A stretch of 50,773 bases of DNA. Origin: Actinomycetota bacterium (lineage in GTDB: Bacteria; Actinomycetota; Acidimicrobiia; Spongiisociales; UBA4744). Both the position numbers and the translations under genes were made by a program. Location of the stretch: contig JAADGS010000074.1 of assembly GCA_013152275.1 (NCBI GenBank), positions 1 to 50,773 of the forward strand, written 5' to 3'. The notes under the pieces were generated by a model. That model was not told the origin of the DNA. It saw nothing but the letters and a program-made list of their open reading frames with translations, and made no database searches. Of this stretch, positions 1-9,621 are shown piece after piece. The stretch's first letter is position 1, and the number at the start of each line of letters is the position of its first letter.

Positions 1-1026
1 GATGCCCTTCCCTGTCAGCAGAGCGATCCCGGCTCCGGTCACGAACAGGGCCGCGCCCGACAGAGCCATGCTCCATACGATCGCGATCGTTCCACCACCG
101 AAGAAGAACGGCGCCACCGGAACGATCGCCCCGAAGGCGAACAGGAAGAAGGACGTTCCGGCGGCCTCCCACGGATTCCCGCCCATCTCGTCGGGGTCGA
201 TGCCCAATTCCTCACGTGCGAGTGTGTTCAGCGCGGTCTCCTGATCCTGCATGATGTGCGCCGCGAGTTCCTTGGCCCTGTCCTCGGGAAGTCCCTTCGC
301 CTGATAGATCAGAGCGAGTTCTTCGGCCTCCTCTTCCGGCATCGCCTCCAGTTCCTCGGCTTCGATCTCCAACTGCCTTGTGGTCAGCTCGCGTGCGGAT
401 TGAACACTCAGCCATTCGCCGAGCGCCATGGACGCCGAACCGGCGAGCAGACCGGCCAGCCCTCCGATCAACACCGAGTCTCGAGAGAACGTTGCACCGG
501 CGACCCCCATGATCAGAGCCAGGTTCGACACGAGACCGTCGTTTGCACCCAGCACCGCCGCCCTGAGTGCGTTCCCACCTACGGTTCTGTGCCGCCCTTC
601 GATCCGGGCCAGGACACTGCCCTCGACACCCTTCGTTGCTTCACCCGCCAGGACGGAGAGAACACGTGCGTGTGATCGCTCGTCCGCCCGCATCCCCTCT
701 CCTTCGGTCTCGGGTTGTTCGTCGTACATCGTCTGGCCCGCCTTTTCGGATGCGGCCATCACACCGACGAGCACCTGCGGTCCGACCCTGCGAGCGAGCC
801 ACATGACCAGGCGAGCCTTCAGTGACGGTTTTGCTCGTGGCACGGCTTCGCCGACCGCCTGCAGGCGTTCCACCCAAAACGAAGCGTGCCGCTCCTCGGT
901 ATCGGCCAGCTTCCGATAGACCTCGGCCAGATGCGGATCCGTCTCGAGGTCGGCGAGGACGCGGTACTGGGCAGCCCCGTCGATCTCGTCCTGGTAGTTG
1001 TTCCGATAGCGGGCGGCATCATCCAT
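1..1026 (-). CDS. Ferritin-like/VIT1 fusion membrane protein, MbfA-like (3' end cut by window edge)
   Basis: No listed reading frame is closed here because the gene runs off the left edge, but translating the minus strand from ATG at 1026 gives 342 uninterrupted residues. Residues 1-135 form a rubrerythrin/ferritin-like helical domain with metal-ligand type motifs (YQDE at 11-14, EERH at 44-47, later DERSH). From about residue 150 the VIT1/CCC1 transporter domain follows (HRTVGGNALRAAVLGANDG, then LSVQSARELTTRQ and hydrophobic segments ending LLTGKGI). This two-domain order is that of Er-VIT1 proteins such as MbfA, membrane-bound iron exporters of alpha-proteobacteria; iron/manganese transport is therefore inferred. 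About 20-30 C-terminal residues should lie outside the window. It follows argH on the same strand with a 40-base gap. No strong ribosome site is visible before the ATG. Confidence 0.85.
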   Translation of the reverse strand, partial: MDDAARYRNNYQDEIDGAAQYRVLADLETDPHLAEVYRKLADTEERHASFWVERLQAVGEAVPRAKPSLKARLVMWLARRVGPQVLVGVMAASEKAGQTMYDEQPETEGEGMRADERSHARVLSVLAGEATKGVEGSVLARIEGRHRTVGGNALRAAVLGANDGLVSNLALIMGVAGATFSRDSVLIGGLAGLLAGSASMALGEWLSVQSARELTTRQLEIEAEELEAMPEEEAEELALIYQAKGLPEDRAKELAAHIMQDQETALNTLAREELGIDPDEMGGNPWEAAGTSFFLFAFGAIVPVAPFFFGGGTIAIVWSMALSGAALFVTGAGIALLTGKGI

Positions 1027-1066
1027 GCCGATCAGCCTACCCGTGGGGATACCGTCCGGGCCCTGA

Positions 1067-2425
1067 TCAGCCCGGCGTGTCCGGCCCGGAATCCAGCCAG
1101 TCCTGCAGCTTGACGATCTGGTCTGCGACCTGTCTATCCAACCTGTGCCGCCGGACACTCCCACTCGAATCGAGCAAGTCCAGATCTTCCGGCCGGAACG
1201 ACTCGTGTGAGGAGATCAGCTCCTCGGCCGAGAGCGAAGACAGGTCCCTGCCCTGCGCCAGCAACCGGGCGACCAGTTCTCCGACCGATCGATGGGCTTC
1301 GCGAAACGGCACCCCCCGACCAACCAGCGCTTCGGCAAGATCCAGGGTCACAACCCACGACGATGGTTCCGGCGGATGGAACTCGGCACCTGCAAGCATT
1401 CCGGCCAGAACCTCCAGCGCACCGGCGAGCACGTCGTCGGCATGGAATACGGCCGCTTTGCCTTCCTGGAGATCCCGGTTGTAGGCCATCGGAAGACCCT
1501 TCTGGAGGACCAGAATCGCCGCCACGTCACCGATGACCCGTGCGCTCTTGCCGCGCACGAGTTCGGCGATGTCGGGATTCTTCTTCTGCGGCAGCGCCGA
1601 CGATCCCGTCGAGTACCTGTCCGAAAACGTCAGCCAATCGAACTCACTCGTCGCCCACAGCACGAGTTCCTCGGCCAGCCTCGACAGCGTCACCATCGAT
1701 TGCGCCACACAGAATGTGTACTCGGCCACGACGTCGCGAGAGCCGACGGCATCGATCGAATTGTCGAAGACCGCCGCCATGCCGAGCTCATCGGCGACTG
1801 CCTGCGGGTTCAACGGCAAACTGCTCCCCCCTGCTGCACCGGCTCCCAAGGGAGAAACGTCCAGCCTCGTCATCGCCCCACCGAAACGCTCCACATCTCT
1901 GCGAAGCATCCACGCATACGCGAGCAAGTGGTGGGCAAGCGGAATCGCCTGCGCCTGCTGCAGGTGTGTGTAGACGGGAACCACCGCGGCCCCGGCTTCT
2001 TCGGCCACCTGGACGAGCACACCCACCAGCGACCTGATCTGGCCGATCCGATCGAGAGCCGCCCGCTTCAGATACAGCCGCATGTCCAGCGCTATCTGAT
2101 CGTTGCGGGACCGCCCCGTGTGAAGCTTGCCGGCAACCGGGCCAAGGAGTTCGTGCAGACGCCGTTCAACGGCCGTGTGCACATCCTCGTCGGTGACGGC
2201 AAACACAAACCGGTCGCTCTCGGATTCCTCCAGAATCACATTCAGGCCTTCGACCAGCCGACCGGCCTGCTCGGAAGAGAGGATCCCAACTCTGCCGAGC
2301 ATCTTCACATGGGCAAGCGAACCCTCGATGTCGACGCCGAGAAGCCGCCGGTCTGCATGATCGACCGTGAACCGCCACATGGCTTCGTCGGGCGGCTCCT
2401 GAAACCGGCCTCCCCAAAGGGTCAC
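1067..2425 (-). CDS. argH: Argininosuccinate lyase
   Basis: 452 residues, close to the usual 450-470. It splits argininosuccinate into arginine and fumarate, the last step of arginine synthesis, in the cytoplasm as a tetramer. The N-terminus MTLWGGRF, the segment TGRSRNDQI, and the fumarase/lyase signature [12 protein letters not shown] carrying the catalytic Ser loop are all present. The start is a GTG at 2425 that overlaps the argG stop as GTGA, which implies translational coupling. It is the last gene of the argR-argG-argH unit. Confidence 0.97.
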   Translation of the reverse strand: MTLWGGRFQEPPDEAMWRFTVDHADRRLLGVDIEGSLAHVKMLGRVGILSSEQAGRLVEGLNVILEESESDRFVFAVTDEDVHTAVERRLHELLGPVAGKLHTGRSRNDQIALDMRLYLKRAALDRIGQIRSLVGVLVQVAEEAGAAVVPVYTHLQQAQAIPLAHHLLAYAWMLRRDVERFGGAMTRLDVSPLGAGAAGGSSLPLNPQAVADELGMAAVFDNSIDAVGSRDVVAEYTFCVAQSMVTLSRLAEELVLWATSEFDWLTFSDRYSTGSSALPQKKNPDIAELVRGKSARVIGDVAAILVLQKGLPMAYNRDLQEGKAAVFHADDVLAGALEVLAGMLAGAEFHPPEPSSWVVTLDLAEALVGRGVPFREAHRSVGELVARLLAQGRDLSSLSAEELISSHESFRPEDLDLLDSSGSVRRHRLDRQVADQIVKLQDWLDSGPDTPG

Positions 2426-3627
2426 TCGCCCTCCCCGAGACGGTGCTCGGCGAGGGTACGCAGCCGCAGGCCCTGCAGGCGGATGAACCCGGCTGCGTCT
2501 GCCTGGTCGTACACGTCGTCCTCTTCGAAGGTCACCGTCGCCTGATCGTAGAGGGCGTACTTGTCCGATCGTCTTCCCTCCACGGTCACCTGCCCCTTGT
2601 ACAGCTTGAGGCGGGCCTCGCCGGATACACGAATCTGTATGTTGTCCATGAATGCCTGGAGCGCCTCACGTTCCGGAGCAAACCAGAATCCGTTGTACAC
2701 CATCTCCGCGTAACGAGGAACCAGTTCATCGCGCAGATGCGCCACCTCACGGTCGAGTGTGATCGACTCGACCGCCTTATGGGCATGCTGCAGGATCGTC
2801 CCGCCGGGCGTCTCATACACGCCTCTGCTCTTCATCCCCACGAAGCGGTTCTCCACGATGTCGACCCGCCCGATCCCGTGCCTGCCCCCGAGCTCATTCA
2901 TCCGAACGAGAAGATCGGTGGGCCCGAGGTCCTCTCCGTTCACCGCAACGGGGTCTCCCTCCCGATAGGTGATCGTCACCCACTCCGGATCATCGGGGGC
3001 GTCCTCGGGAGCAACGGTCATGCGAAACATCTCCTTGGACGGAGCCACCCACGGGTCTTCCAGAACTCCCCCTTCGTAGGAAATGTGCAGTATGTTGGCA
3101 TCCATGCTGTACGGCTTCTCCGGTGTCACCGGGATCGGAATGCCTCTGCTCTCCGCATAGGCCACCAGGTCGGCGCGACCCTTGAGCTTCCACTCTCTCC
3201 ACGGCGCGATCACACGAATGTCCGGCTTGAGAGCGTACGCGGAGAGTTCGAACCGAACCTGATCGTTTCCCTTCCCGGTGGCACCATGCGCTATCGCATC
3301 CGCCCCTGTGGCCTCGGCTACCTGAACCATCCCTTTGGCTATCACGGGACGGGCAAGCGAGGTCCCCAGCAGGTAGTACCACTCGTACACCGCGTTCGCA
3401 CGAAGTGCAGGGAACACATACTCACTGACGAATTCATCTCGAAGGTCTTCCGTGATCGCCTCCACGGCACCCGTTTGCAGTGCCTTCACACGGGCTTCTT
3501 CGACCTCTTCGCCCTGGCCGACATCTGCCGTGTATGCGATCACCTCGGCTCCGTACTCCTCAATCAGCCATGTGAGAATGATCGACGTGTCCAGTCCACC
3601 GGAGTACGCCAATACGACCTTCATCAT
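2422..3627 (-). CDS. argG: Argininosuccinate synthase
   Basis: 401 residues, the normal family length. It joins citrulline and aspartate with ATP to give argininosuccinate. The N-terminal pyrophosphatase-type P-loop [10 protein letters not shown] is at residues 6-15, and the family motifs [13 protein letters not shown] and [15 protein letters not shown] follow. Two ATG codons (3627 and 3624) sit in tandem; the first overlaps the argR stop in ATGA, so synthesis is probably coupled to argR. Placed between argR and argH with 4-base overlaps on both sides. Confidence 0.97.
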   Translation of the reverse strand: MMKVVLAYSGGLDTSIILTWLIEEYGAEVIAYTADVGQGEEVEEARVKALQTGAVEAITEDLRDEFVSEYVFPALRANAVYEWYYLLGTSLARPVIAKGMVQVAEATGADAIAHGATGKGNDQVRFELSAYALKPDIRVIAPWREWKLKGRADLVAYAESRGIPIPVTPEKPYSMDANILHISYEGGVLEDPWVAPSKEMFRMTVAPEDAPDDPEWVTITYREGDPVAVNGEDLGPTDLLVRMNELGGRHGIGRVDIVENRFVGMKSRGVYETPGGTILQHAHKAVESITLDREVAHLRDELVPRYAEMVYNGFWFAPEREALQAFMDNIQIRVSGEARLKLYKGQVTVEGRRSDKYALYDQATVTFEEDDVYDQADAAGFIRLQGLRLRTLAEHRLGEGE

Positions 3628-4073
3628 CCAACTCCGATCTGTTCGAGTGTCTCGGCGAGCCGGCTCCCCCCACGTTGCTCATCCGTCACTATCAGTACCG
3701 TGTCATCTCCGGCGACCGTGCCAAGGACTCCGTCGAGGCCCGAACGGTCGATCGACCCGGCCACTACTTGAGCTGCACCCGGAGGCGTCTTCACCACAAC
3801 GAGATTGCCGCTTGCCCTGATTTCATTGGCGAATTCGGCCAGGACGCGGTCCAGGCCACCGTCGTCCCTCCGCACCGCCTGCAATGCATAGACGAACTCG
3901 TTCCCTTGCCCACGAACTTTCACCGCTCCGAGTTCCTTCAAATCCCGCGAAACGGTCGCCTGGGTCACCACGAATCCTTCGTCGATCAACAGGTCTGCCA
4001 GCTCGTGCTGGCTCTGCACGTCCCGAGTCGTGATGAGGCGACGAATCGCTCGCCTCCGCGCAGCAGTCTTCAT
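3624..4073 (-). CDS. argR: Arginine repressor ArgR
   Basis: 149 residues. An N-terminal winged helix with the ArgR signature [13 protein letters not shown] (about residues 38-50) is followed by the C-terminal hexamerisation and arginine-binding domain, including [12 protein letters not shown] near the end. In the known family the arginine-bound hexamer binds ARG boxes and represses arginine synthesis. It leads argR-argG-argH, and its own promoter overlaps an ARG-box-like site (4095-4112), so autoregulation is likely. There is no clear ribosome site; the -10 element lies 9 bases from the ATG, suggesting an almost leaderless message. Confidence 0.95.
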   Translation of the reverse strand: MKTAARRRAIRRLITTRDVQSQHELADLLIDEGFVVTQATVSRDLKELGAVKVRGQGNEFVYALQAVRRDDGGLDRVLAEFANEIRASGNLVVVKTPPGAAQVVAGSIDRSGLDGVLGTVAGDDTVLIVTDEQRGGSRLAETLEQIGVG

Positions 4074-4082
4074 GATCCAACG

Positions 4083-4112
4083 ATCATACGCATATACGCA
4101 TGATCATGCAAT
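4083..4112 (-). promoter_or_regulatory. argR promoter with overlapping ARG-box-like operator
   Basis: On the minus strand the -35 TTGCAT (4111-4106) and -10 TATGAT (4088-4083) are separated by 17 bases, and the argR ATG follows 9 bases after the -10. An 18-base site ATTGCATGATCATGCGTA (4112-4095) covers the -35 and spacer; it contains the perfect palindrome GCATGATCATGC. It matches 13 of 18 positions with the site upstream of argC. The tandem 8-mer ATACGCAT ATACGCAT (4086-4101, plus strand) lies inside. Confidence 0.7.
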
Positions 4113-4184
4113 GCAGCCAGACGTCGGGGAGGAGCCCGCCGAGAACTGCTCACGTCATCGACCAGACTGCCGATACAGACTCTC

Positions 4185-5459
4185 ATGACCGTCATGACCC
4201 CGGGCTATGGTTGGTCCCTCTCGGACGATGGGCGACTCGTCGCCCTGTACTTGCGGATTCGAGTCTGGCTTTCTGCAAGCGCGGCCTTCCTCACGACGCT
4301 CATGTTCCTCTTGGCGAAAACGCCGGAAGCGGCGGGACTGGCCATTGCCGCCACCTTCCTCGCCATCCATGCACAGATCGGTCGTCGGCAGAACGACCGG
4401 CATGTGGTGAGGTCCGTGGTCGCCGACGCGACGGTGGTAGGTCTGACGCTGACCATCATCGCAATCCCCGCAGTGACGATCGCGGGACTGGCGTTTCTCC
4501 TCACCGTGTCGACCCTTCTCCTCTCGCGCCGTCATGCCATTCTCGCCTGGGTCTACGGGCTCGGCTGGGCCGCCCTATCCGTCTGGCAGACGAACAACCC
4601 GCGCTCCCTCCCCGACCCGATCCAGAAGCCTGCGGAGGCCACCGCCCTCTTCTTCTTCCTCGGAGGCCTCGCTGCGGCCGTGGCCGTCGTCACCAAGGCG
4701 CTTCGGCGCTCCGCCCACGAGCAGATCGAGACCCGAAAGACGATCGAGGTCCGAGAGCGGCAGCTTCGATCCTCCAACGCCAGACTGTCGGCTCTGGTTT
4801 CCTCGAAGGACCACTTCATCGCTTCCGTGTCGCACGAGCTGAGAACACCGCTCACGGCCGTCGTCGGCCTGGCAAGAGAACTCACCCAGCGAGAATTCCA
4901 GAGGGAGGAGCGGCTCGAGTTTCAGAACATCATCGCCATGCAGGCCAATGAAGTATCCAACATCGTCGAAGATCTCCTGGTTGCCGCCCGCAGGGACGTC
5001 GGAATCACCGTGCACCCGGAGCCCTGCCATCTCCCCGACATCATCCGCGTGGTCACATCTGCAATCCAAGTCCCCGTCGACGTCACCCTCGAAGATCATC
5101 TGGAGGCCTTCGCCGATCCACTCCGTCTTCGTCAGGTGATCCGCAACCTTCTCACCAACGCGCAGCGCTACGGAGGAGAGCACATCGAACTCCAAGCTGT
5201 ACACGACAATGGCACGATCAAGATCGAGGTTCGCGACGACGGGCCAGGTATCGAAGAAGGCGACACCGAACGAATCTTTCAGGCGTATGAAACCGCATCG
5301 ACAGCCGCCCAGCCCGCATCGGTCGGCCTCGGCCTCTCCGTCGCCCGCACACTCGCTCGTCTCATGGGCGGGGACGTTCGTCATCGTCGCGACTGCGGTT
5401 GGACCGTCTTCTCATTGGATATCCCGGCCGTCTCCACGAATGCCTCGACATCTGCGTAG
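4185..5459 (+). CDS. Membrane sensor histidine kinase (orphan)
   Basis: 424 residues. About six hydrophobic segments occupy residues 25-175, so the sensor part is mostly within the membrane, with little room for an outside domain. A dimerisation/phosphoacceptor domain follows, with H-box SVSHELRTPLTAVVG near residue 215. The ATPase domain has N-box RNLLTNAQRYGG, G1 DDGPGIEEG and G2 GLGLSVARTLARLMGG. It should autophosphorylate and pass phosphate to a response regulator, but none is encoded nearby, so partner and signal are unknown. It is divergent from argR (111-base gap containing the arg operator) and occupies, with the next gene, the slot where argF usually lies. Confidence 0.9.
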   Translation: MTVMTPGYGWSLSDDGRLVALYLRIRVWLSASAAFLTTLMFLLAKTPEAAGLAIAATFLAIHAQIGRRQNDRHVVRSVVADATVVGLTLTIIAIPAVTIAGLAFLLTVSTLLLSRRHAILAWVYGLGWAALSVWQTNNPRSLPDPIQKPAEATALFFFLGGLAAAVAVVTKALRRSAHEQIETRKTIEVRERQLRSSNARLSALVSSKDHFIASVSHELRTPLTAVVGLARELTQREFQREERLEFQNIIAMQANEVSNIVEDLLVAARRDVGITVHPEPCHLPDIIRVVTSAIQVPVDVTLEDHLEAFADPLRLRQVIRNLLTNAQRYGGEHIELQAVHDNGTIKIEVRDDGPGIEEGDTERIFQAYETASTAAQPASVGLGLSVARTLARLMGGDVRHRRDCGWTVFSLDIPAVSTNASTSA

Positions 5460-5613
5460 CGTCCCGACCGATGCCGGTGTGGTGACCGACGCCACCCTCT
5501 CCGGCCTCGAAAAACCCGAAGACACTCCCCCGACGCTCGGCAGAGCCCTCGCTGGAGGGGCAGACCGCCGGGCCCGCTCCTCGGAAGAGGAGATGCTTGA
5601 CTTCCTCCCGTAG
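5440..5613 (+). CDS. Possible 57-residue small protein between kinase and S9 peptidase
   Basis: An ATG at 5440, overlapping the last 20 bases of the kinase gene in another frame, opens 57 codons that fill the gap before the S9 peptidase. Third codon positions are mostly G or C and the product is acidic, ending EEEMLDFLP. No family is recognised and no ribosome site is clear. It may be a chance open frame in GC-rich DNA. Confidence 0.22.
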   Translation: MPRHLRSVPTDAGVVTDATLSGLEKPEDTPPTLGRALAGGADRRARSSEEEMLDFLP

Positions 5614-5626
5614 ACTCGGAGAGCCG

Positions 5627-7609
5627 ATGACACCCGAACGAACCGTCGCTCCATACGGAGCCTGGAAATCACCCATCTCCGCAGCATCGGTCGCTGCCGG
5701 ATCCGTCCATCTCGACGCGCCACTCATCGACGGTGCCCGGGTTCTCTGGCTGGCATCACGGCCCTCGGACGGAGGCCGAACCGTTGTGGTCGCCCGGCAG
5801 GGCAACGGAACGGTTCGAGATCTCACACCGGAGGGCTTCAACGTTCGCACTCGCGTTCACGAGTACGGGGGCGGAGCGTATCTCATCTCGGGAGAAGCGC
5901 TGTTCTTCTCGAACTGGGACGACCAACGCTTGTACCGCCAAGACCCGGGAGATCCACCGGTACCCATCACACCGAACCCCCCCACACCCGCTGCATGGCG
6001 TTACGCAGATGGCAGGCCGACACCCGACGGTCGATGGATCGTGTGCATACGCGAGCGTCACGAGTCCGGAGAAGTCGTCAACGAGTTGGTCCGGATTCCC
6101 ACCGATGGTTCCTCCGATCCCCAGATCCTCGTCGGTGGCCACGACTTCTTCTCGTCACCGCGCATCAACGGTGACGGAACCAGGATCGTATGGCTGAGTT
6201 GGGATCATCCGAACATGCCTTGGGACGGAACCGAGCTCTGGACCGCCGAACTACTTCCGGACGCCAGGCTTGGCACCCGAAGAAAGGTCTGCGGTGGGAT
6301 CAGCGAGTCGATCGTCCAGCCCGAGTGGGGTCCCGACGGATCGCTCTACTGGCTCTCCGATCAAACCGGTTACTGGAACCTGTACCGCGACAACCAACCT
6401 CTCGCGCCCGTCGATGCAGACTGCGCCGGTCCGGCATGGACGCTCGGACAGACGTACTTCGGGTTTCTCGACGCCCAGCGCATCGCCATGACGATCACAG
6501 AGTCCGGCTTCGATCACGTCGTCCTTCTCAGACCCGATGGAAGCCATACTCGCCTGGATCTCCCCGCCGGTACCCATCGGGGCCGCCTCGTCACAGATGG
6601 GAAGGACACCATTGTGGTGATCTCCGGGTCGTCTTCATCTCTCGACACGGTTCGCAAGATCGACGCCACCACGGGTGAGACCGAACTCCTCACGTCTGCG
6701 GGTTCTCTCGATCCGGCGTACGTCTCGGTGGCACAACCGATCAAGTTCATCACCGATGACGGGCCTGCACATGCCTTCTTCTACCCGCCGGCCAATGCCG
6801 ATTTCGAAGGACCGGACGGGGAGTTACCGCCTCTGGTGGTCTTCAGCCATGGAGGTCCAACCGGGGCAGCACGGCCGGATCTCAATCCGACGATCCAGTT
6901 CTTCACGAGCCGCGGCATGGCCATCGTCGACGTCAACTACGGCGGCAGCACCGGATACGGCCGAGCGTACCGACAGCGCCTGCGTGGAACATGGGGAATC
7001 GTCGACACGCGTGACTGCGCCGCAGCAGCGCGCCACCTCGTGTCGAAAGGTCTCGTAGACGGAGATCGCATGGCCATCAGGGGTGCAAGCGCCGGCGGTT
7101 TCACGACGCTGTCGGCGCTGACCTTTCATGACATGTTCCAAGTCGGTGCCAGCTACTACGGCGTCGCGGATCTCGAAGCTCTTGCTCGTGACACCCACAA
7201 GTTCGAAGCGAGGTACCTGGATACCCTCATCGGACCGTATCCACGGTACGCAGGGATCTACCGTCAGCGTTCGCCGATCCACTTCACGGACCGCCTCTCC
7301 TGTCCCATCATCCTCTTCCAGGGACTGGAGGACCAGGTTGTGCCTCCGGCACAGGCCGAAGCCATGGTCGCGGCGTTGAAGAAGCGCGGGATACCGTACG
7401 CGTACGTGACCTTCAGGGGGGAACAGCATGGATTCCGGCAGGCAAAGCACATCGCCCAGGCACTGAACGATGAGATCTCGTTCTACGGACAGGCCCTCGG
7501 ATTCACCCCGACGGATATCCCTTTGCTGCTCAGACAGAACGTGACGACGAATCCACCGCAGAAGCGAAGCGGCCGATGGCGAGGTCAACGTGCCTGGCCT
7601 CGATCGTGA
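5627..7609 (+). CDS. S9 family peptidase (prolyl oligopeptidase / acylaminoacyl-peptidase-like)
   Basis: 660 residues, the usual size. A beta-propeller-like N-terminal part (to about residue 380) is followed by an alpha/beta hydrolase domain with the nucleophile motif GASAGGF, the Asp region GLEDQVVPP, and the His region EQHGF. Such enzymes cleave short peptides or N-terminal acylated residues; the substrate here is unknown. ATG at 5627 is chosen over an in-frame TTG at 5597 because GGAGAG stands just before it. There is no signal peptide, so it is probably cytoplasmic. The last ~25 residues run past the usual fold end and overlap the 3' end of convergent argD by 80 bases. Confidence 0.9.
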   Translation: MTPERTVAPYGAWKSPISAASVAAGSVHLDAPLIDGARVLWLASRPSDGGRTVVVARQGNGTVRDLTPEGFNVRTRVHEYGGGAYLISGEALFFSNWDDQRLYRQDPGDPPVPITPNPPTPAAWRYADGRPTPDGRWIVCIRERHESGEVVNELVRIPTDGSSDPQILVGGHDFFSSPRINGDGTRIVWLSWDHPNMPWDGTELWTAELLPDARLGTRRKVCGGISESIVQPEWGPDGSLYWLSDQTGYWNLYRDNQPLAPVDADCAGPAWTLGQTYFGFLDAQRIAMTITESGFDHVVLLRPDGSHTRLDLPAGTHRGRLVTDGKDTIVVISGSSSSLDTVRKIDATTGETELLTSAGSLDPAYVSVAQPIKFITDDGPAHAFFYPPANADFEGPDGELPPLVVFSHGGPTGAARPDLNPTIQFFTSRGMAIVDVNYGGSTGYGRAYRQRLRGTWGIVDTRDCAAAARHLVSKGLVDGDRMAIRGASAGGFTTLSALTFHDMFQVGASYYGVADLEALARDTHKFEARYLDTLIGPYPRYAGIYRQRSPIHFTDRLSCPIILFQGLEDQVVPPAQAEAMVAALKKRGIPYAYVTFRGEQHGFRQAKHIAQALNDEISFYGQALGFTPTDIPLLLRQNVTTNPPQKRSGRWRGQRAWPRS

Positions 7610-8720
7610 GAGGCGGCGTGAACCGGACGGCGTCCGCTCTCACCGCATTGACGACCAGCCCCTCCCCCAGGGCCGCCTCCGCCACACTCGCCGCGTTCGC
7701 CTGATCGAGCACTGCCGCGAGAAACAACCCCCGGCCACGCACCGCACGTACGCCTCGGATTGCCGAAAGCCCGGCTCGTAGTTGCGCCGAGCGGGTGACA
7801 CAGTTCTCCCGCAGATCTCGAGAATCGATTTCGTCGAGCACCGCGAGTCCGGCCACACACACGACCGGGCCGCCCCCGAACGTCGTGGCATGATCCCCGT
7901 ACTCGAACGCTTCGGCCACACCGCTGCGTGCAAGGCATGCACCGATCGGAAGCCCATTTGCGAGCCCCTTGGCGACGGTGGCGATGTCCGGCTCGAATCC
8001 CAGCGACTGCCACGAGAACCACGTGCCCGTTCTTCCGACACCGGCCTGCACGTCGTCGACGATCATGGCGGCACCCGAGACGTCGCACAGATGTCGAACC
8101 GACCGGAGATAGCGCTCATCGAGCGGGATCACTCCTCCCTCCCCTTGGATGGTCTCGATCATCACCGCGGCGGTGTTCGGCCCCATGGCGGCGGCGAGCG
8201 CATCGATATCCCCGGGAGGAACTTGTCGAAAGCCGGCCGGCAGAGGCTGGAACGTCGCCTGTTTGGACGGCTGACCCGTCGCTGCGAGCGTTGCCAGCGT
8301 ACGGCCGTGAAAGGAACCGTCGAGCGTCACGATCTCGAACGCTTCCGGACCCTTACGCTTCTGCGCCCACCTGCGTGCAAGCTTGATGGCGCACTCGTTG
8401 GCAGTCGCTCCGTCGTTGGCGAAGAACACCCGGTCAAGCCCGGAGAGCTCGGTCAAACGTTCGGCGAGTAGCACCTGAGGCTCGGTGTAGAAGAGGTTCG
8501 ACACGTGGACGAGCGTTCCCATCTGCCGGTCGACCGCTGCCCGTATTCGTGGGTTGGCATGGCCCACGACCGTCACGGCCAGACCGGCCAGACAGTCGAG
8601 GTAGCGACGGCCCTCATCGTCGATCAGCCATACGCCCTCACCGCGTGTGAAGACAACGGAATGGCGTCGGTAGGTCTGCAGCACGACTTCTGCCTCTCGA
8701 CGGTGCAGCGCTTCAGACAT
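7530..8720 (-). CDS. argD: Acetylornithine aminotransferase
   Basis: 396 residues of the class III PLP-dependent aminotransferases. It converts N-acetylglutamate semialdehyde to N-acetylornithine. Visible are the cofactor-contact motif IVDDVQAGVGRTG and the Schiff-base lysine in ATVAKGLANGLPIGA. The start overlaps the argB end by 8 bases. It is the last gene of the argCJBD block and is not followed by argF on this strand; instead it runs convergent into the S9 peptidase gene with an 80-base overlap. Confidence 0.95.
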   Translation of the reverse strand: MSEALHRREAEVVLQTYRRHSVVFTRGEGVWLIDDEGRRYLDCLAGLAVTVVGHANPRIRAAVDRQMGTLVHVSNLFYTEPQVLLAERLTELSGLDRVFFANDGATANECAIKLARRWAQKRKGPEAFEIVTLDGSFHGRTLATLAATGQPSKQATFQPLPAGFRQVPPGDIDALAAAMGPNTAAVMIETIQGEGGVIPLDERYLRSVRHLCDVSGAAMIVDDVQAGVGRTGTWFSWQSLGFEPDIATVAKGLANGLPIGACLARSGVAEAFEYGDHATTFGGGPVVCVAGLAVLDEIDSRDLRENCVTRSAQLRAGLSAIRGVRAVRGRGLFLAAVLDQANAASVAEAALGEGLVVNAVRADAVRFTPPLTIEARHVDLAIGRFASAVDSSSRSV

Positions 8721-9621
8721 CGTCGAACCGATGGATCATCGTCCCGATACCTTCCGGTGTGAAGATCTCGAGAAGGAGCGCATGCTGGATCCGTCCATCG
8801 AGGATGTGGGCTCGGTGGATTCCTGCCTCCATCGCCGTTACGCAGGAGGCCAACTTCGGAAGCATCCCACCGCGCACGGTCCCGGAGCCGATGAGATCCT
8901 TCAGCTGCGCGAGGGTCAACCGCCGAAGAACCCCCTCCTGCATCTCGTGATCCCTGTACACGCCTTCGACATCGGTGAGATACACGAGCTTCTCCGCCCT
9001 GAGCGCCGCCGCGATCGCCCCTGCCGCCGTATCCGCATTGACGTTGTACACCCTTCCGTCCTTCTCGCTCCTGCCGAGCGGCGCCACAACCGGGACGAAG
9101 CCTGCATCGAGCATGTCCTCGAGGACACCGGGATTCACGCGCTCGATCTCACCGACGAGGCCCAGACGCTCATCCTTTGCGTGCACGGACAGCATCCTTC
9201 CATCGATGCCCGTGACTCCCACGGCCTTCGCCTCGTGCCCGGTCAACAGCCGAACGATGTCCGGATTCACGACGCCGGCGAGGATGGACTGGACCACCTC
9301 CAGCGTCTCCTCGTCGGTGACGCGAAGCCCATCGATCCAAGCGGTCTCGACGCCGGCCCGGCGAAGCGCCTTGGTGATCTGTGGTCCACCTCCATGAACG
9401 ATGACCGGCCGAATCCCCACCGTCGAAAGAAGGGTGACGTCACCGGCGAAACTCTGCCGAAGGATCTCGTCGTCCATCGCGGAACCGCCGTACTTGATGA
9501 CGACCGTCTTGCCGCGATACTCCTGGATGTACGGCATCGCCTCCATCAAGATCCTGGCCTTCGCCATCGTGACGGCGATCACCGGCCTCTCCACATTCGG
9601 TGCGCTGTGACCCGTGGCCAT
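8713..9621 (-). CDS. argB: Acetylglutamate kinase
   Basis: 302 residues starting at ATG 9621, which shares its A with the argJ stop (TGATG). The amino-acid kinase fold is shown by VVIKYGGSAM near residue 40, the phosphate-binding VIVHGGGPQI, and the C-terminal GGMLPKL. It phosphorylates N-acetylglutamate and is commonly the arginine feedback point. A longer open frame reaching upstream to 10041 is only argJ read in another frame, since everything before MATGHSAP lacks family similarity. Confidence 0.96.
   Translation of the reverse strand: MATGHSAPNVERPVIAVTMAKARILMEAMPYIQEYRGKTVVIKYGGSAMDDEILRQSFAGDVTLLSTVGIRPVIVHGGGPQITKALRRAGVETAWIDGLRVTDEETLEVVQSILAGVVNPDIVRLLTGHEAKAVGVTGIDGRMLSVHAKDERLGLVGEIERVNPGVLEDMLDAGFVPVVAPLGRSEKDGRVYNVNADTAAGAIAAALRAEKLVYLTDVEGVYRDHEMQEGVLRRLTLAQLKDLIGSGTVRGGMLPKLASCVTAMEAGIHRAHILDGRIQHALLLEIFTPEGIGTMIHRFDDV

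Noticed and set aside
1292-3771. Long plus-strand frames of 417 and 442 codons
   Set aside because: They are antisense to argH and argG, which are unmistakable; the translations show no family features.
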